From an uncultured Prevotellaceae bacterium (GTDB taxonomy: Bacteria > Bacteroidota > Bacteroidia > Bacteroidales > Bacteroidaceae), in assembly GCA_946186505.1 (NCBI GenBank), contig CAMHNI010000007.1, positions 61,608-125,607 of the forward strand: a stretch of 64,000 nucleotides of DNA. Reading direction: 5' to 3'. A program made the position numbers and the translations under genes. Below the pieces are notes generated by a model. That model had not been told where the DNA came from, did not search any database, and was given only the letters and a program-made list of their open reading frames with translations. Shown piece by piece: positions 1 to 7,821 of this stretch (position 1 is the stretch's first letter; each line of letters starts with the position of its first letter).

Positions 1-1310
1 AGCTGATGAAGACCCTCACGGATGCTAGCCAGAAGCTGCAGAGCGGCGCTGCCGCTGCCGAGGTCGTCCGCAAGGCTCAGTCACAGACGCCCTATATAGG
101 CTTCCCTGTCACCAAGAGCGCCCTGCCTTCTGACATCGCCCAGCGCATCGACTCGATGGCTGTCGGTCAGACTACGGCTCCGTTCGAGACCTCTATGGAC
201 AATACCCTCAATGTGGTGAAGCTCATCAGCAAGCAGCAGTTGCCCGACTCTATCGAGTACCGCATGATTGCTGTGGTAGGCGACAGCCCCGAGGCCATCC
301 AGAAGCGTGCTGACAGCATCTACACCGCCCTGAAGGCTGGTGCCCCCTTCGACTCCATCGCCAAGAAGTACGGTCAGAAGGGTGACAAGCAGTGGCTTGT
401 CTCCAACCAGTACCAGAGCCAGACCACACTCGATGCCGACACCAAGACGTATCTGACAACGCTCAACACCATGGGCGCCGGTGAGATGAAAAACCTGCAG
501 TTCTCACAGAACAATATCATTGCTCAGGTCACTGACCGCCGCAGCATGGTGACCAAGTACGACGTGGCTATTATCAAGCATACCATTGACTTCTCGAAGG
601 ACACCTATAGCGAGGCTTACAACAAGTTTGCCCAGTTCGTCAGCGAGAACCAGACCATCCAAGCTCTTGAGGCCAATGCCGGGAAGTTCGGCTTCAAGGT
701 CAGCGAGCGTCCCAACATGACCAATGCTGAGCACAATGTGGCCGGCATCCGTGCTACCCGTGAGGCAATGAAGTGGATTTTCGATGCCAAGCCCGGCGAT
801 GTCAGCCCGCTGTACGAGTGCGGTTCCAACGACCACCTGCTTGTGGTTGCCCTCAACAAGGTTAACCCCATTGGCTATCGTGACCTCGATGGCGTGCGTG
901 ACATGCTGACTGCTGAGGTGCTCAGCGATAAGAAGTTCGACATGCTCAAGGGTAAGTTCGACGGTGTGAAGAGTATTGCCGACGCTCAGGCCAAGGGTGC
1001 CAAGGTTGACACGGTGAAGCACATCACCTTCGGTGCTCCTGTCTTCGTCCAGGCCACAGGTACGTCGGAGCCCGCCCTTGCCGGTGCTGTCGCATCTGCC
1101 AAGGTTGGTTCATTCCACGCTGCTCCCGTGAAGGGTAAGGGTGGTGTCTTCGTCTTCCAGGTGATTGACGAGACCAAGCCTGAGACAGCTGTTGATGCCA
1201 AGACTGTAGAGACCCAGCTCAAGCAGCAGGCCATGCAGGCCGCAGGCCGCTTCATGCAGGAGCTTTACCAGAAGGCTGGTGTTGTCGATAAGCGCTACCT
1301 CTTCTTCTAA
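1..1310 (+). CDS. SurA/PpiD-type periplasmic peptidyl-prolyl isomerase, 3' part
   Basis: The reading frame is open to the left edge, so the N-terminus (expected membrane anchor or signal and SurA-N-like region) lies outside the window; about 435 residues are visible. The segment from DSIEYRMIAVV through KKYGQKGDKQW has the layout of a parvulin (PpiC/rotamase) domain with spacing like 'AGAPFDSIAKKYG', followed by a second region with repeated lysine-rich helices and strands typical of SurA/PpiD chaperone domains. Such proteins assist folding of outer-membrane and periplasmic proteins in the envelope. The strong bias for common codons suggests high expression. The first ATG in the track (base 6) is internal. 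A hairpin terminator follows 24 bp after the stop. Family assignment is from remembered domain patterns; whether it is SurA-like or PpiD-like cannot be decided without the N-terminus. Confidence 0.8.
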   Translation, partial: LMKTLTDASQKLQSGAAAAEVVRKAQSQTPYIGFPVTKSALPSDIAQRIDSMAVGQTTAPFETSMDNTLNVVKLISKQQLPDSIEYRMIAVVGDSPEAIQKRADSIYTALKAGAPFDSIAKKYGQKGDKQWLVSNQYQSQTTLDADTKTYLTTLNTMGAGEMKNLQFSQNNIIAQVTDRRSMVTKYDVAIIKHTIDFSKDTYSEAYNKFAQFVSENQTIQALEANAGKFGFKVSERPNMTNAEHNVAGIRATREAMKWIFDAKPGDVSPLYECGSNDHLLVVALNKVNPIGYRDLDGVRDMLTAEVLSDKKFDMLKGKFDGVKSIADAQAKGAKVDTVKHITFGAPVFVQATGTSEPALAGAVASAKVGSFHAAPVKGKGGVFVFQVIDETKPETAVDAKTVETQLKQQAMQAAGRFMQELYQKAGVVDKRYLFF

Positions 1311-1333
1311 GATTTTAAGGATAAGATTCAATA

Positions 1334-1370
1334 GACGCGGGTTCATATTTATGGATCCGCGTTTTTCTTT
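1334..1370 (+). terminator. Rho-independent terminator after the foldase gene
   Basis: ACGCGG pairs with CCGCGT, and the stem continues inward through GTTCAT/ATGGAT with two wobble pairs, giving about 12 bp around an ATTT loop. It is followed directly by TTTTTCTTT. Confidence 0.85.
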
Positions 1371-1463
1371 ACTTTTAGGGCCATCGCCCGACATAATATC
1401 CTTTGTGTCCCGGTTTTATCCCGTACTAAGAAAAGTCGTTCATCGCACGTTTATTGTCGGGGA

Positions 1464-1495
1464 AATAAAAAAGAGTCCGATAGAATCGGACTCTT
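1464..1495 (-). terminator. Terminator of the initiator tRNA gene
   Basis: On the minus strand AAGAGTCCGAT pairs with ATCGGACTCTT around a short loop, and a T run follows. It begins 4 bp past the tRNA 3' end. Confidence 0.85.
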
Positions 1496-1498
1496 GAG

Positions 1499-1571
1499 TT
1501 GCGGAGGCAGGACTCGAACATGCGACCTCCAGGTTATGAGCCTGGCGAGCTACCAACTGCTCCACTCCGCG
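1499..1571 (-). tRNA. tRNA-fMet (CAT anticodon, initiator)
   Basis: The minus strand folds as a full cloverleaf of 73 nt with anticodon loop CTCATAA. The acceptor stem is CGCGGAG/CTCCGCA, so position 1 is C opposite A72; this unpaired C1-A72 end is the hallmark of bacterial initiator tRNA. The anticodon stem is CCAGG/CCTGG, so only two of the usual three G-C pairs at 29-31/39-41 are present (A29-T41 replaces one). The T stem GCATG/CCTGC has a T52-C62 mismatch. CCA is not encoded. It has its own promoter and terminator and stands alone. Confidence 0.93.
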
Positions 1572-1605
1572 ATGTAATTCTGAGGTATTCCCCTCTTTGC
1601 GGGTG

Positions 1606-1637
1606 CAAAGGTACGACTTTTTTTCCATTCCAACAAA
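1606..1637 (-). promoter_or_regulatory. Promoter of tRNA-fMet
   Basis: On the minus strand a TTTG (1634-1637) lies 20 bp before TACCTTTG (1606-1613), matching the Bacteroidetes TTTG-N19..21-TAnnTTTG promoter and pointing at the tRNA 5' end about 35 bp away. Confidence 0.75.
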
Positions 1638-1653
1638 TTTTCATGCTCTTTTT

Positions 1654-1685
1654 TTTGGTCATGTCAAATAAAAGGGGTAATTTTG
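1654..1685 (+). promoter_or_regulatory. Promoter of the TetR-fabG unit
   Basis: TTTG (1654-1657) is 20 bp upstream of TAATTTTG (1678-1685). Transcription should begin near 1690, downstream of the TTG codon used by the ORF track at 1683, which argues against that start. Confidence 0.7.
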
Positions 1686-1712
1686 CACACGATACTATCA
1701 ATGTGCAATTAT

Positions 1713-2306
1713 ATGTCTGTATCTAAGACGAGACAATTGCTGGTGGATGTTGCCCGCCAGCTATTTGCCAAGCAAGGGCTGGAAAACACGACGATGAACG
1801 ACATTGCGCTCGCGTCGGGTAAAGGGCGTCGCACGCTCTATACCTATTTCAAGTCGAAGGAAGAAATCTACAATGCTGTTATCGAGAGTGAGCTTGAACG
1901 GCTTAGTGATAAGCTTGACGAGGTGGCAGCCAAGAAGATCCGTCCGCAGGACAAAGTCATCGAACTGATTTATACCCACCTGAGCATGATTCGTGAGACG
2001 GTGGTGCGTAATGGTAACCTGCGTGCAGAATTCTTCCGTAACATCTGGAGAGTGGAGAATGTGCGCAAGAACTTCGACGATGCCGAGATAGACCTCTTCC
2101 GTAAGGTCTATACCGAGGGGAAGGCCGACGGCGAGTTTGACATAGACAATGTTGAGCTGGTCGCTGACATCACGCACTATTGCATCAAGGGACTTGAAGT
2201 TCCATACATCTACGGACGCATAGCTCACGGCATGACCGAAGAGGCCACCAAGCCGCAAGTGGCCAAAGTTGTCTATGGTGCACTGGGCAAGCTGAATAAA
2301 AAGTAA
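1713..2306 (+). CDS. TetR/AcrR-family transcriptional regulator
   Basis: A 197-residue one-domain regulator with a TetR N-terminal helix-turn-helix: VDVARQLFAKQG, then TTMNDIALASGKGRRTLYTYF and the KSKEEIY helix (about residues 8-55), followed by an all-helical ligand or dimer domain ending YGALGKLNKK. I chose the start at MSVSKTR because the family begins a few residues before the first helix and because the promoter box at 1678-1685 excludes the track's TTG start; MCNYMSVSK at 1701 is the alternative. fabG follows after only 25 bp, so the two are probably one transcript. The regulator may therefore control fatty-acid synthesis or itself; that is inference. The ligand is unknown. Confidence 0.88.
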   Translation: MSVSKTRQLLVDVARQLFAKQGLENTTMNDIALASGKGRRTLYTYFKSKEEIYNAVIESELERLSDKLDEVAAKKIRPQDKVIELIYTHLSMIRETVVRNGNLRAEFFRNIWRVENVRKNFDDAEIDLFRKVYTEGKADGEFDIDNVELVADITHYCIKGLEVPYIYGRIAHGMTEEATKPQVAKVVYGALGKLNKK

Positions 2307-2331
2307 AAACACTTAATATAATTTATAAGAA

Positions 2332-3069
2332 ATGGGATTATTAGAAGGAAAGACAGCGCTCATAACGGGTGCTGCACGCGGTATCGGAAAAGCTATCGCG
2401 CTGAAGTTTGCTGAGGAAGGTGCCAACATTGCTTTCACCGACCTTGAAGTAAATGAAGAGACGGAAGCGGAAATCGCTGCCAAGGGTGTCAAAGCCAAGA
2501 GCTACGCCTCAAATGCCGCAGACTTTGCACAGACAGAGGAGGTGGTGAAACAGGTAAAGGAAGAGTTTGGAAGCGTTGACATCCTGGTCAACAATGCCGG
2601 TATCACCAAGGACGGTCTGATGCTACGTATGACCGAACAGCAGTGGGATGCCGTGATTGCCGTCAACCTGAAGTCGGCCTTTAACTTCATCCATGCCTGT
2701 GTGCCTGTCATGATGCGCCAGCGTGGCGGTTCGATTATCAACATGGCCTCTGTCGTTGGTGTTCATGGTAATGCTGGTCAGGCCAACTATGCCGCTTCGA
2801 AGGCAGGCCTGATAGCCTTGGCCAAGAGTATCGGTCAGGAGATGGGTCCCAAGGGTATTCGTGCCAATGCCATTGCTCCTGGATTCATTGAGACCGCGAT
2901 GACAGCCCAGTTGCCTGAGGAGATTCGCGAGCAGTGGAAACAGAAAATTCCCCTCCGTCGTGGCGGCACTGTTGACGACATCGCCTCTTGTGCCGTGTTC
3001 CTGGCCAGTGACATGTCAAGCTACATCAGCGGACAAGTCATACAGGTGGATGGCGGTATGAATATGTAA
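2332..3069 (+). CDS. fabG: 3-oxoacyl-[acyl-carrier-protein] reductase
   Basis: A 245-residue short-chain dehydrogenase that reduces 3-oxoacyl-ACP with NADPH in the fatty-acid elongation cycle, in the cytoplasm. Visible motifs are the cofactor-binding TGAARGIGKAI near residue 12, NNAG near 86, the catalytic Ser in NMASVVG, and the catalytic pair in NYAASKAG (YxxxK). The C-terminal ISGQVIQVDGGMNM is the typical FabG ending. Length fits the family (about 245-248). It is probably co-transcribed with the TetR gene 25 bp upstream and is closed by a strong palindromic terminator. Many SDRs look alike, but the ending and the overall match favour FabG. Confidence 0.9.
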   Translation: MGLLEGKTALITGAARGIGKAIALKFAEEGANIAFTDLEVNEETEAEIAAKGVKAKSYASNAADFAQTEEVVKQVKEEFGSVDILVNNAGITKDGLMLRMTEQQWDAVIAVNLKSAFNFIHACVPVMMRQRGGSIINMASVVGVHGNAGQANYAASKAGLIALAKSIGQEMGPKGIRANAIAPGFIETAMTAQLPEEIREQWKQKIPLRRGGTVDDIASCAVFLASDMSSYISGQVIQVDGGMNM

Positions 3070-3073
3070 AGAT

Positions 3074-3110
3074 AAAAATGAGGGTGTGCACTGCACACCC
3101 TCATTTTTTT
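3074..3110. terminator. Bidirectional terminator between fabG and the porin gene
   Basis: AATGAGGGTGTGCA and TGCACACCCTCATT form a perfect palindrome with A-rich and T-rich flanks, so it can end transcription from both convergent genes. Confidence 0.9.
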
Positions 3111-3129
3111 ACCCAGAAAGCACGTCAGG

Positions 3130-4164
3130 TCAGAAGCGGAAGTCAAGTTCTACATCTACGAAGTTGTAGTCATGGTTAGCCAGTGAGCGGTCGTTGACAC
3201 GGGCGTACTCGGCGTTGAGCTGAAGCTTCGGGGTGAAGAAGTAGTTGAGACCAGCTTCGTACATGGTCTTGGCAGAGCCCCATTCCTTGGCCTTGCGGTA
3301 GGTCTGGTAGCGGGCCTTGGCGTGGAGCTTGGACTTGATGACGGGTACGATACCGAAGGCATACCAGCCGTCGGCCTTGTCGCCTAACGAGGTATCAGCA
3401 CCCATTCCCTGTGAGTGCAGGTACTCGGCACGGAAGGTGTACTCGTTTTTGTCGTACTCGGCAGAGATGGCGTAGCGGTTCTTCTCGCCCACGGCAGCAC
3501 GGCTGCCTGTCCATCCGAAGGCACCGATACGAACGCCTGCAATGGGCATGACCCACAGGCCACCGATGACATCCTTGCGGTTGTCGGCATCCTTGGAGTT
3601 GATACCCTCACCGTTATAGACACCCACCTGATAGTGCAGCAGCCGCCGTCCTGCGGCGTTGGGGAAGAGGTCACCCTGCACCTGCAGACCGATGTCGCGG
3701 CCACCCGAGGATTTCTCGCCAGTGCGGTCGCCGAAGCCCGAGAGGGCGTTGATGACGTTTGCGTATGAGTACCAGCCTTGTGTGATGGGGTGGGTGGGAT
3801 TCTCGAAGGTAAAGGCCCGCTTGAACTGTCCAGCTTTTATCTTAAACTCCTTGTATTTGGCCCATTCAGTGTAGAGATCAACGAGTTGTACGGTAGGCTC
3901 GCCGGGGCCCTTGACGTTAGTGCCCTGAATCTGGGCACGCCAGTCGAAGTCGCCAATCTTGCCGTCGAGGATGAAACGTGCCAGACGTAGGTTGATGCTG
4001 TTGGTGTGGTTGTCCTCAGGATCCTGTGCCTGATACTGGATCATGCCGTATCCGCTGAACTTGATGTTCTTCACCCACTGGGGCACTTCAACGGTAGTCT
4101 TGTTTTCTTGTGCATTGACGATCAATGCGAAAGCCATGAGGCTCAATGCTAATAGTCTTCTCAT
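3130..4164 (-). CDS. Outer-membrane porin of the phosphate-selective O/P type
   Basis: A 344-residue secreted barrel: signal peptide MRRLLALSLMAFALIVNAQ, then alternating polar and aromatic strands (NIKFSGYGMIQYQAQ, LRLARFILDGKIGDFDWRAQIQ), and a final strand ending FVDVELDFRF with a terminal Phe, as expected for BAM-assembled barrels. The arrangement resembles the OprP/OprO family (phosphate-selective porin), common in Bacteroidetes; selectivity cannot be read from the sequence. Its start lies 5 bp after the rlmD stop, so it is probably transcribed with rlmD, an odd functional pairing. The transcript ends at the palindrome at 3074-3110. Confidence 0.8.
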   Translation of the reverse strand: MRRLLALSLMAFALIVNAQENKTTVEVPQWVKNIKFSGYGMIQYQAQDPEDNHTNSINLRLARFILDGKIGDFDWRAQIQGTNVKGPGEPTVQLVDLYTEWAKYKEFKIKAGQFKRAFTFENPTHPITQGWYSYANVINALSGFGDRTGEKSSGGRDIGLQVQGDLFPNAAGRRLLHYQVGVYNGEGINSKDADNRKDVIGGLWVMPIAGVRIGAFGWTGSRAAVGEKNRYAISAEYDKNEYTFRAEYLHSQGMGADTSLGDKADGWYAFGIVPVIKSKLHAKARYQTYRKAKEWGSAKTMYEAGLNYFFTPKLQLNAEYARVNDRSLANHDYNFVDVELDFRF

Positions 4165-4169
4165 AGTCG

Positions 4170-5636
4170 TTATCGTTTGGTTAGTAAAACAACATTTTCC
4201 ACATGGGGGGTATGGGGGAACATATCGACGGGTTGTACGGCCGTTACACGGTAGGTCTCGTCGAGCATCTGCAGGTCACGGGCCTGTGTGGCGGGATTGC
4301 AACTGACATATACGATGCGCTGTGGCGCTGCACGCAGGATAGTTCTCACTACGTCGGGATGCATACCGGCGCGTGGCGGGTCGGTGATGATGACATCGGG
4401 CTGTCCGTGCTGCAGGATGAAGTCATCGCTCAGTACGTCCTTCATATCACCGGCATAGAACAGTGTGTTGGTAATGCCGTTGATCTCGGAGTTCACCTTA
4501 GCATCCTCAATAGCCTCGGGCACGTACTCGATGCCGATGACTTGACGGGCTCTCTTGGCTACGAAGTTGGCAATGGTTCCTGTGCCCGTATAGAGGTCAT
4601 AGATCAGAGGCTTATTACCCCCATTGGCCTCATCAGCTCCATTACCATCAGCCTTAAATGCAAACTCGCGGACGACGCTGTAGAGGTGGTAGGCCTGCTC
4701 GGTATTCGTTTGGTAGAACGACTTCGGTCCAACCTTGAATCGGAGATCCTCCATCAGTTCGAAGATGTGGTCGGTACCCTTGAAGGTCAGTATCTGCTGG
4801 TCGCCGATGGTGTCGTTGCACTTCTGGTTGTCCAAGTAGAGCAACGACGTGATTTTCGGGAATTTATCGGCTATGTGTTGCAGCAGTGCTTTAGCCTCCT
4901 GTTCACCTCCTGTTTCGTCATAGTGGAACTGGAAGATGACCATCAGTTCGCCGCTCTGTGAGTTGCGGAAGATGACATCGCGGAGCAGTCCCACCTGTGC
5001 CCTGAGGTCGAAGAACGTCAATCCTTGCTTGATGGCGTAGTCGCGTATCTCGTTGCGTATCTCGTTGTGCAGGTCATCCATGAGCCAGCATTTCTCTATT
5101 GGCAGAATCTTGTCGAATGCTCCCGTGATATGGAAGCCGATGGCGGGCACATCCTTCAGGCTCTGGCTCTCATCCTTGGGTAGCGTTTCAATCTGCTCTT
5201 TCGTCAGGTAGCGTTTGTTGGCGCATCCGAAATCAAGCTTGTTACGGTATTCCTGTGTCTTGACGCTACCGAGGATGGGACGGAATTCTGGTAGTTCGAC
5301 CTTGCCGATGCGAGTCAGCTGGTCAAAGACCTGCTGCTGTTTCATGTGTAGCTGCGCGTCGTAGGGCAGGTTCTGCCATTTGCAGCCTCCGCAGACGCCG
5401 AAGTGCTGACAGAAAGGGGTAGCGCGTACATCGCTGTATTTGATGAATCTGACCACCTCGCCCTCGGCATAGGAGTGCTTCTTGCGCCGTATCTGTACGT
5501 CGCAGACGTCGCCGGGGACGCAGAAGGGTACGAACACCACGAGGTCGTTCCAGTGCAGCAGACATTTGCCCTCGGCGGCTGTCGCCTCAATGGTCACCCT
5601 TTCGAGCAGGGGTAGTGGTTTCTTGTTTCTTGCCAT
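4170..5636 (-). CDS. rlmD: 23S rRNA (uracil-5-)-methyltransferase, RumA/RlmD type
   Basis: A 488-residue SAM-dependent RNA methyltransferase forming 5-methyluridine in 23S rRNA. Order: an N-terminal TRAM-like beta-barrel (VTIEATAAEGKCLLHWNDLVVFV), the [4Fe-4S] cysteines in CQHFGVCGGCKWQ plus a later Cys (IEKCWLM), a central insert domain, then the methyltransferase with YDLYTGTGTI (SAM), ITDPPRAGMHP and the nucleophile Cys in VSCNPATQARD. The Fe-S signature favours RlmD/RumA over TrmA, although Bacteroidetes paralogues can have shifted targets. Just before the SAM motif a 9-nt-period insertion encodes NGA-DEA-NGG (4617-4643), absent from the homologues I remember. No clear TAnnTTTG promoter is seen before the gene; a terminator lies just upstream. 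Confidence 0.88.
   Translation of the reverse strand: MARNKKPLPLLERVTIEATAAEGKCLLHWNDLVVFVPFCVPGDVCDVQIRRKKHSYAEGEVVRFIKYSDVRATPFCQHFGVCGGCKWQNLPYDAQLHMKQQQVFDQLTRIGKVELPEFRPILGSVKTQEYRNKLDFGCANKRYLTKEQIETLPKDESQSLKDVPAIGFHITGAFDKILPIEKCWLMDDLHNEIRNEIRDYAIKQGLTFFDLRAQVGLLRDVIFRNSQSGELMVIFQFHYDETGGEQEAKALLQHIADKFPKITSLLYLDNQKCNDTIGDQQILTFKGTDHIFELMEDLRFKVGPKSFYQTNTEQAYHLYSVVREFAFKADGNGADEANGGNKPLIYDLYTGTGTIANFVAKRARQVIGIEYVPEAIEDAKVNSEINGITNTLFYAGDMKDVLSDDFILQHGQPDVIITDPPRAGMHPDVVRTILRAAPQRIVYVSCNPATQARDLQMLDETYRVTAVQPVDMFPHTPHVENVVLLTKR
4617..4643 (-). repeat. In-frame period-9 repeat inside rlmD
   Basis: On the minus strand the units AATGGAGCT, GATGAGGCC and AATGGGGGT follow each other without gaps and in frame with the gene. 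The same kind of three-unit repeat is in carA at 50763-50789. Confidence 0.65.
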
Positions 5637-5654
5637 ATAATTCTTTTGTTCAGG

Positions 5655-5695
5655 TAAAAAACCGCCTCCGTCAGCATGGGTTGACGGGGGCGGTT
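5655..5695 (-). terminator. Terminator after the exonuclease gene
   Basis: On the minus strand AACCGCCCCCGTCA pairs with TGACGGAGGCGGTT (14 bp with one wobble) and a T run follows. It sits between the dnaN-exonuclease unit and rlmD. Confidence 0.85.
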
Positions 5696-5713
5696 ATGTT
5701 TACGACGCTCTTC

Positions 5714-6532
5714 TTAGCGCAACGCCTGCGCTTCACGCAGGCGTATGCGTGTAAGTACTTGCTTGGTGTTGTATGTGAAGTCACCTCCGAGTATCCAGCT
5801 GTAGTAGCCGGGGTCGAAGCGCAGTACGTCACTGACGGGCTTGCCTTTGTGCTTGCCGAAGTTGAACACTTCTGTACGCACGCCGTTGACCTCTTGCCAG
5901 ACGATGCGTCCCGCGAAATCGACATTGTCGTTCACCTTTGAGAACTCTGCCAGCATGTCCATATCGTTGTCGAGCACCTTCTCGGGGTCTTCGTTGGCTC
6001 CCGGGGCGTATTTGTCGAGTTCGCCCATGAGCACCCTATAGGTGGCCTCGGTGTCCTGGTCGGCGCGGTGGGCTTCGAAGTCGTCCTCCATGTTCCGTCC
6101 GCAATAGAACTTATAGGCGGCAGCCAGGTTGCGGCGCTCCATCTTGTGGAATATGGTCTGGGCATCGATGAGACGACATTTCGAGAAGTCGAAGTCGATG
6201 CCTGCCCTCAGGAACTCCTCTGCCAACAGAGGTACGTCGAAATGGTTGGAGTTGAAACCGGCAATGTCGCTGCCGGTGAAGACCGTGTTCAGCTTGGCGG
6301 CCAGTTGCTTGAAGGTGTGCTTGTCTTTAACATCCTCGTTAGAGATGCCTGTCAGTTCTGTGATCTTGGGTTCGATGGGGCGCTCTGGGTTTATCAGTTC
6401 GTCCCCCCGTTCTTCGTGGCCGTCCGGATATACCTTAATATATGAAAGCTGTATGACCCGGTCTTTCACCAGGTCGAGTCCAGTAGTCTCCAGGTCGAAG
6501 ATGACCAGCGGTTTTTTCAGGTTCAGTTTCAT
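5714..6532 (-). CDS. DnaQ-like 3'-5' exonuclease (DEDDh family)
   Basis: A 272-residue exonuclease related to the epsilon subunit of DNA polymerase III. Motifs: Exo I FDLETTGLD (residues about 12-20), Exo II NSNHFDVPLL (about 94), and Exo III EAHRADQDTEAT (His and Asp, about 154), giving the DEDDh set. After the nuclease a C-terminal segment VFNFGKHKGKPVSDVLRFDP...W looks like the small GKHKGKP (DUF3820-like) module seen on Bacteroidetes exonucleases. It starts 9 bp after the dnaN stop, so it is probably co-transcribed with the sliding clamp, which supports a role in replication or repair. Whether it is the replicative proofreading subunit is open. Confidence 0.86.
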   Translation of the reverse strand: MKLNLKKPLVIFDLETTGLDLVKDRVIQLSYIKVYPDGHEERGDELINPERPIEPKITELTGISNEDVKDKHTFKQLAAKLNTVFTGSDIAGFNSNHFDVPLLAEEFLRAGIDFDFSKCRLIDAQTIFHKMERRNLAAAYKFYCGRNMEDDFEAHRADQDTEATYRVLMGELDKYAPGANEDPEKVLDNDMDMLAEFSKVNDNVDFAGRIVWQEVNGVRTEVFNFGKHKGKPVSDVLRFDPGYYSWILGGDFTYNTKQVLTRIRLREAQALR

Positions 6533-6541
6533 TGTTTTGTC

Positions 6542-7666
6542 TTAGTCATTGATCAGCATGGGCATCATCAGCATCAGCACATCCTGGTTCTCAGGCTGCT
6601 CTGACGGCAGTACCAGGCCGGCACGGCTGGGATCGGCCAGCAGGATGATGACCTCTGAACAGTCGAAGTTGCTCAGCACCTCGATGAACGACGACCCCTT
6701 GAAACCGATGCTCATAGGCTGGCCGTTGTAGTCACAGGTCATGCGTTCGGTAGCCGTCTTTGAGAAATCGTAGTCCTCGGCATCGAGCTGCAGCATGGAA
6801 CCTTCAACATGGAAGCGGATGAGGTTGCTGGAGTCGTTGGCGAAGGGTTGGACGCGGCGCAGGGCAGCCAACAGACCGTTGCGGTCGGCACGCAGTTCGT
6901 TGGGATTGTTCTGTGGAATGACGGAGTTGTAGTTGGGGTAGCGTCCTTCGATAAGTCGGCACTGGATGATTCCGTCGCCGTAGTTAATCTCTGCGTTGCG
7001 GTCATCAAAGCGGATGATGACATCGCCGCCGTCCTTGCCAAGGAGGTTCTTCAGCAGCGAGGCAGGCTTTTTGGGCAGGATGAACGAGGCGGGCTGGTCG
7101 CTCTTGATGGTGAAAATCTTGTTGCGCACCAGCTTATGTCCATCGGAGGCCACTACGGCCAGACAGTCGGGTGTGAGATCGAAATAGATACCGTTCATCA
7201 CGGGGCGCAACTCGTCCTGAGCTGTTGCGAAGATGCTGCGGTTGATATTCTCGCTCAGCATCTGGTTGCTGATGACAATGGACGAAGCGCTGTCGCCAAC
7301 ACTCTGAGTCACAGGGAACTCGTCGGCATTCTCGATGGGCAACGAGAAGAGACCGTTCTGGTAATTAATCTTAGCTATGTTGGTCTGTTGGTCAACATCG
7401 AAGGTGATGGGCTGTTCTGATATGCCCTTAACGGCTTCCAGCAGGTCGTGGTTACCGATGGCAAAGCGTCCGTCACTATCACTCTCGGCCAGTGCCACTG
7501 TGGTCTGCATGGTGTTTTCACTGTCAGAAGCTGTCAGGTTCAGCGTTTGTCCGCTGACGTCAAAGACGAAGTCACCAAGAATAGGCAGGGCGTTTTTACT
7601 GTTGATAACTTTCGAGAGTGCGACGAGCTTTGCGCTCAGTGCAGTGCTTGATACTGTAAATCTCAT
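6542..7666 (-). CDS. dnaN: DNA polymerase III beta subunit (sliding clamp)
   Basis: A 374-residue clamp that tethers polymerase to DNA. The N-terminus MRFTVSSTALSAKLVALSKVINSKNALPIL is the classical DnaN opening, and three repeated clamp domains follow to the C-terminal VLMLMMPMLIND, whose PM-L ending is characteristic. I start at MRFTV: the track's start 15 codons upstream lies at or before the promoter box TATCTTTG at 7701-7708 and cannot be translated from it. The exonuclease follows 9 bp downstream, and a DUF3127 protein gene lies divergent. No dnaA or origin-like box cluster is seen nearby. Confidence 0.95.
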   Translation of the reverse strand: MRFTVSSTALSAKLVALSKVINSKNALPILGDFVFDVSGQTLNLTASDSENTMQTTVALAESDSDGRFAIGNHDLLEAVKGISEQPITFDVDQQTNIAKINYQNGLFSLPIENADEFPVTQSVGDSASSIVISNQMLSENINRSIFATAQDELRPVMNGIYFDLTPDCLAVVASDGHKLVRNKIFTIKSDQPASFILPKKPASLLKNLLGKDGGDVIIRFDDRNAEINYGDGIIQCRLIEGRYPNYNSVIPQNNPNELRADRNGLLAALRRVQPFANDSSNLIRFHVEGSMLQLDAEDYDFSKTATERMTCDYNGQPMSIGFKGSSFIEVLSNFDCSEVIILLADPSRAGLVLPSEQPENQDVLMLMMPMLIND

Positions 7667-7700
7667 AATATTGCGGTTTTTGTTTCTTCTAAATTGACCA

Positions 7701-7708
7701 CAAAGATA
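7701..7708 (-). promoter_or_regulatory. -7 promoter box of dnaN
   Basis: TATCTTTG on the minus strand, about 35 bp before the chosen dnaN start. A -33 TTTG is not exact. Confidence 0.6.
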
Positions 7709-7770
7709 CAAAAATCTGCGTGATTAGAAAAATTTATGCCTAAAAATTCTGCTTTTCAAACTATTTTTAG

Positions 7771-7778
7771 TACTTTCG
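7771..7778 (+). promoter_or_regulatory. Probable -7 box of the DUF3127 gene
   Basis: TACTTTCG differs from TAnnTTTG at one position and lies 43 bp before the start codon. Confidence 0.45.
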
Positions 7779-7821
7779 CAGTCGCAAATCGCTTAAATCA
7801 ACAATTTAATACATTAATAAT

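Noticed and set aside
1683-1712. TTG or upstream start for the TetR gene
   Set aside because: The promoter -7 box ends at 1685 and transcription should begin near 1690.
7667-7711. Longer dnaN start
   Set aside because: It includes the promoter box; MRFTV is the conserved DnaN N-terminus.
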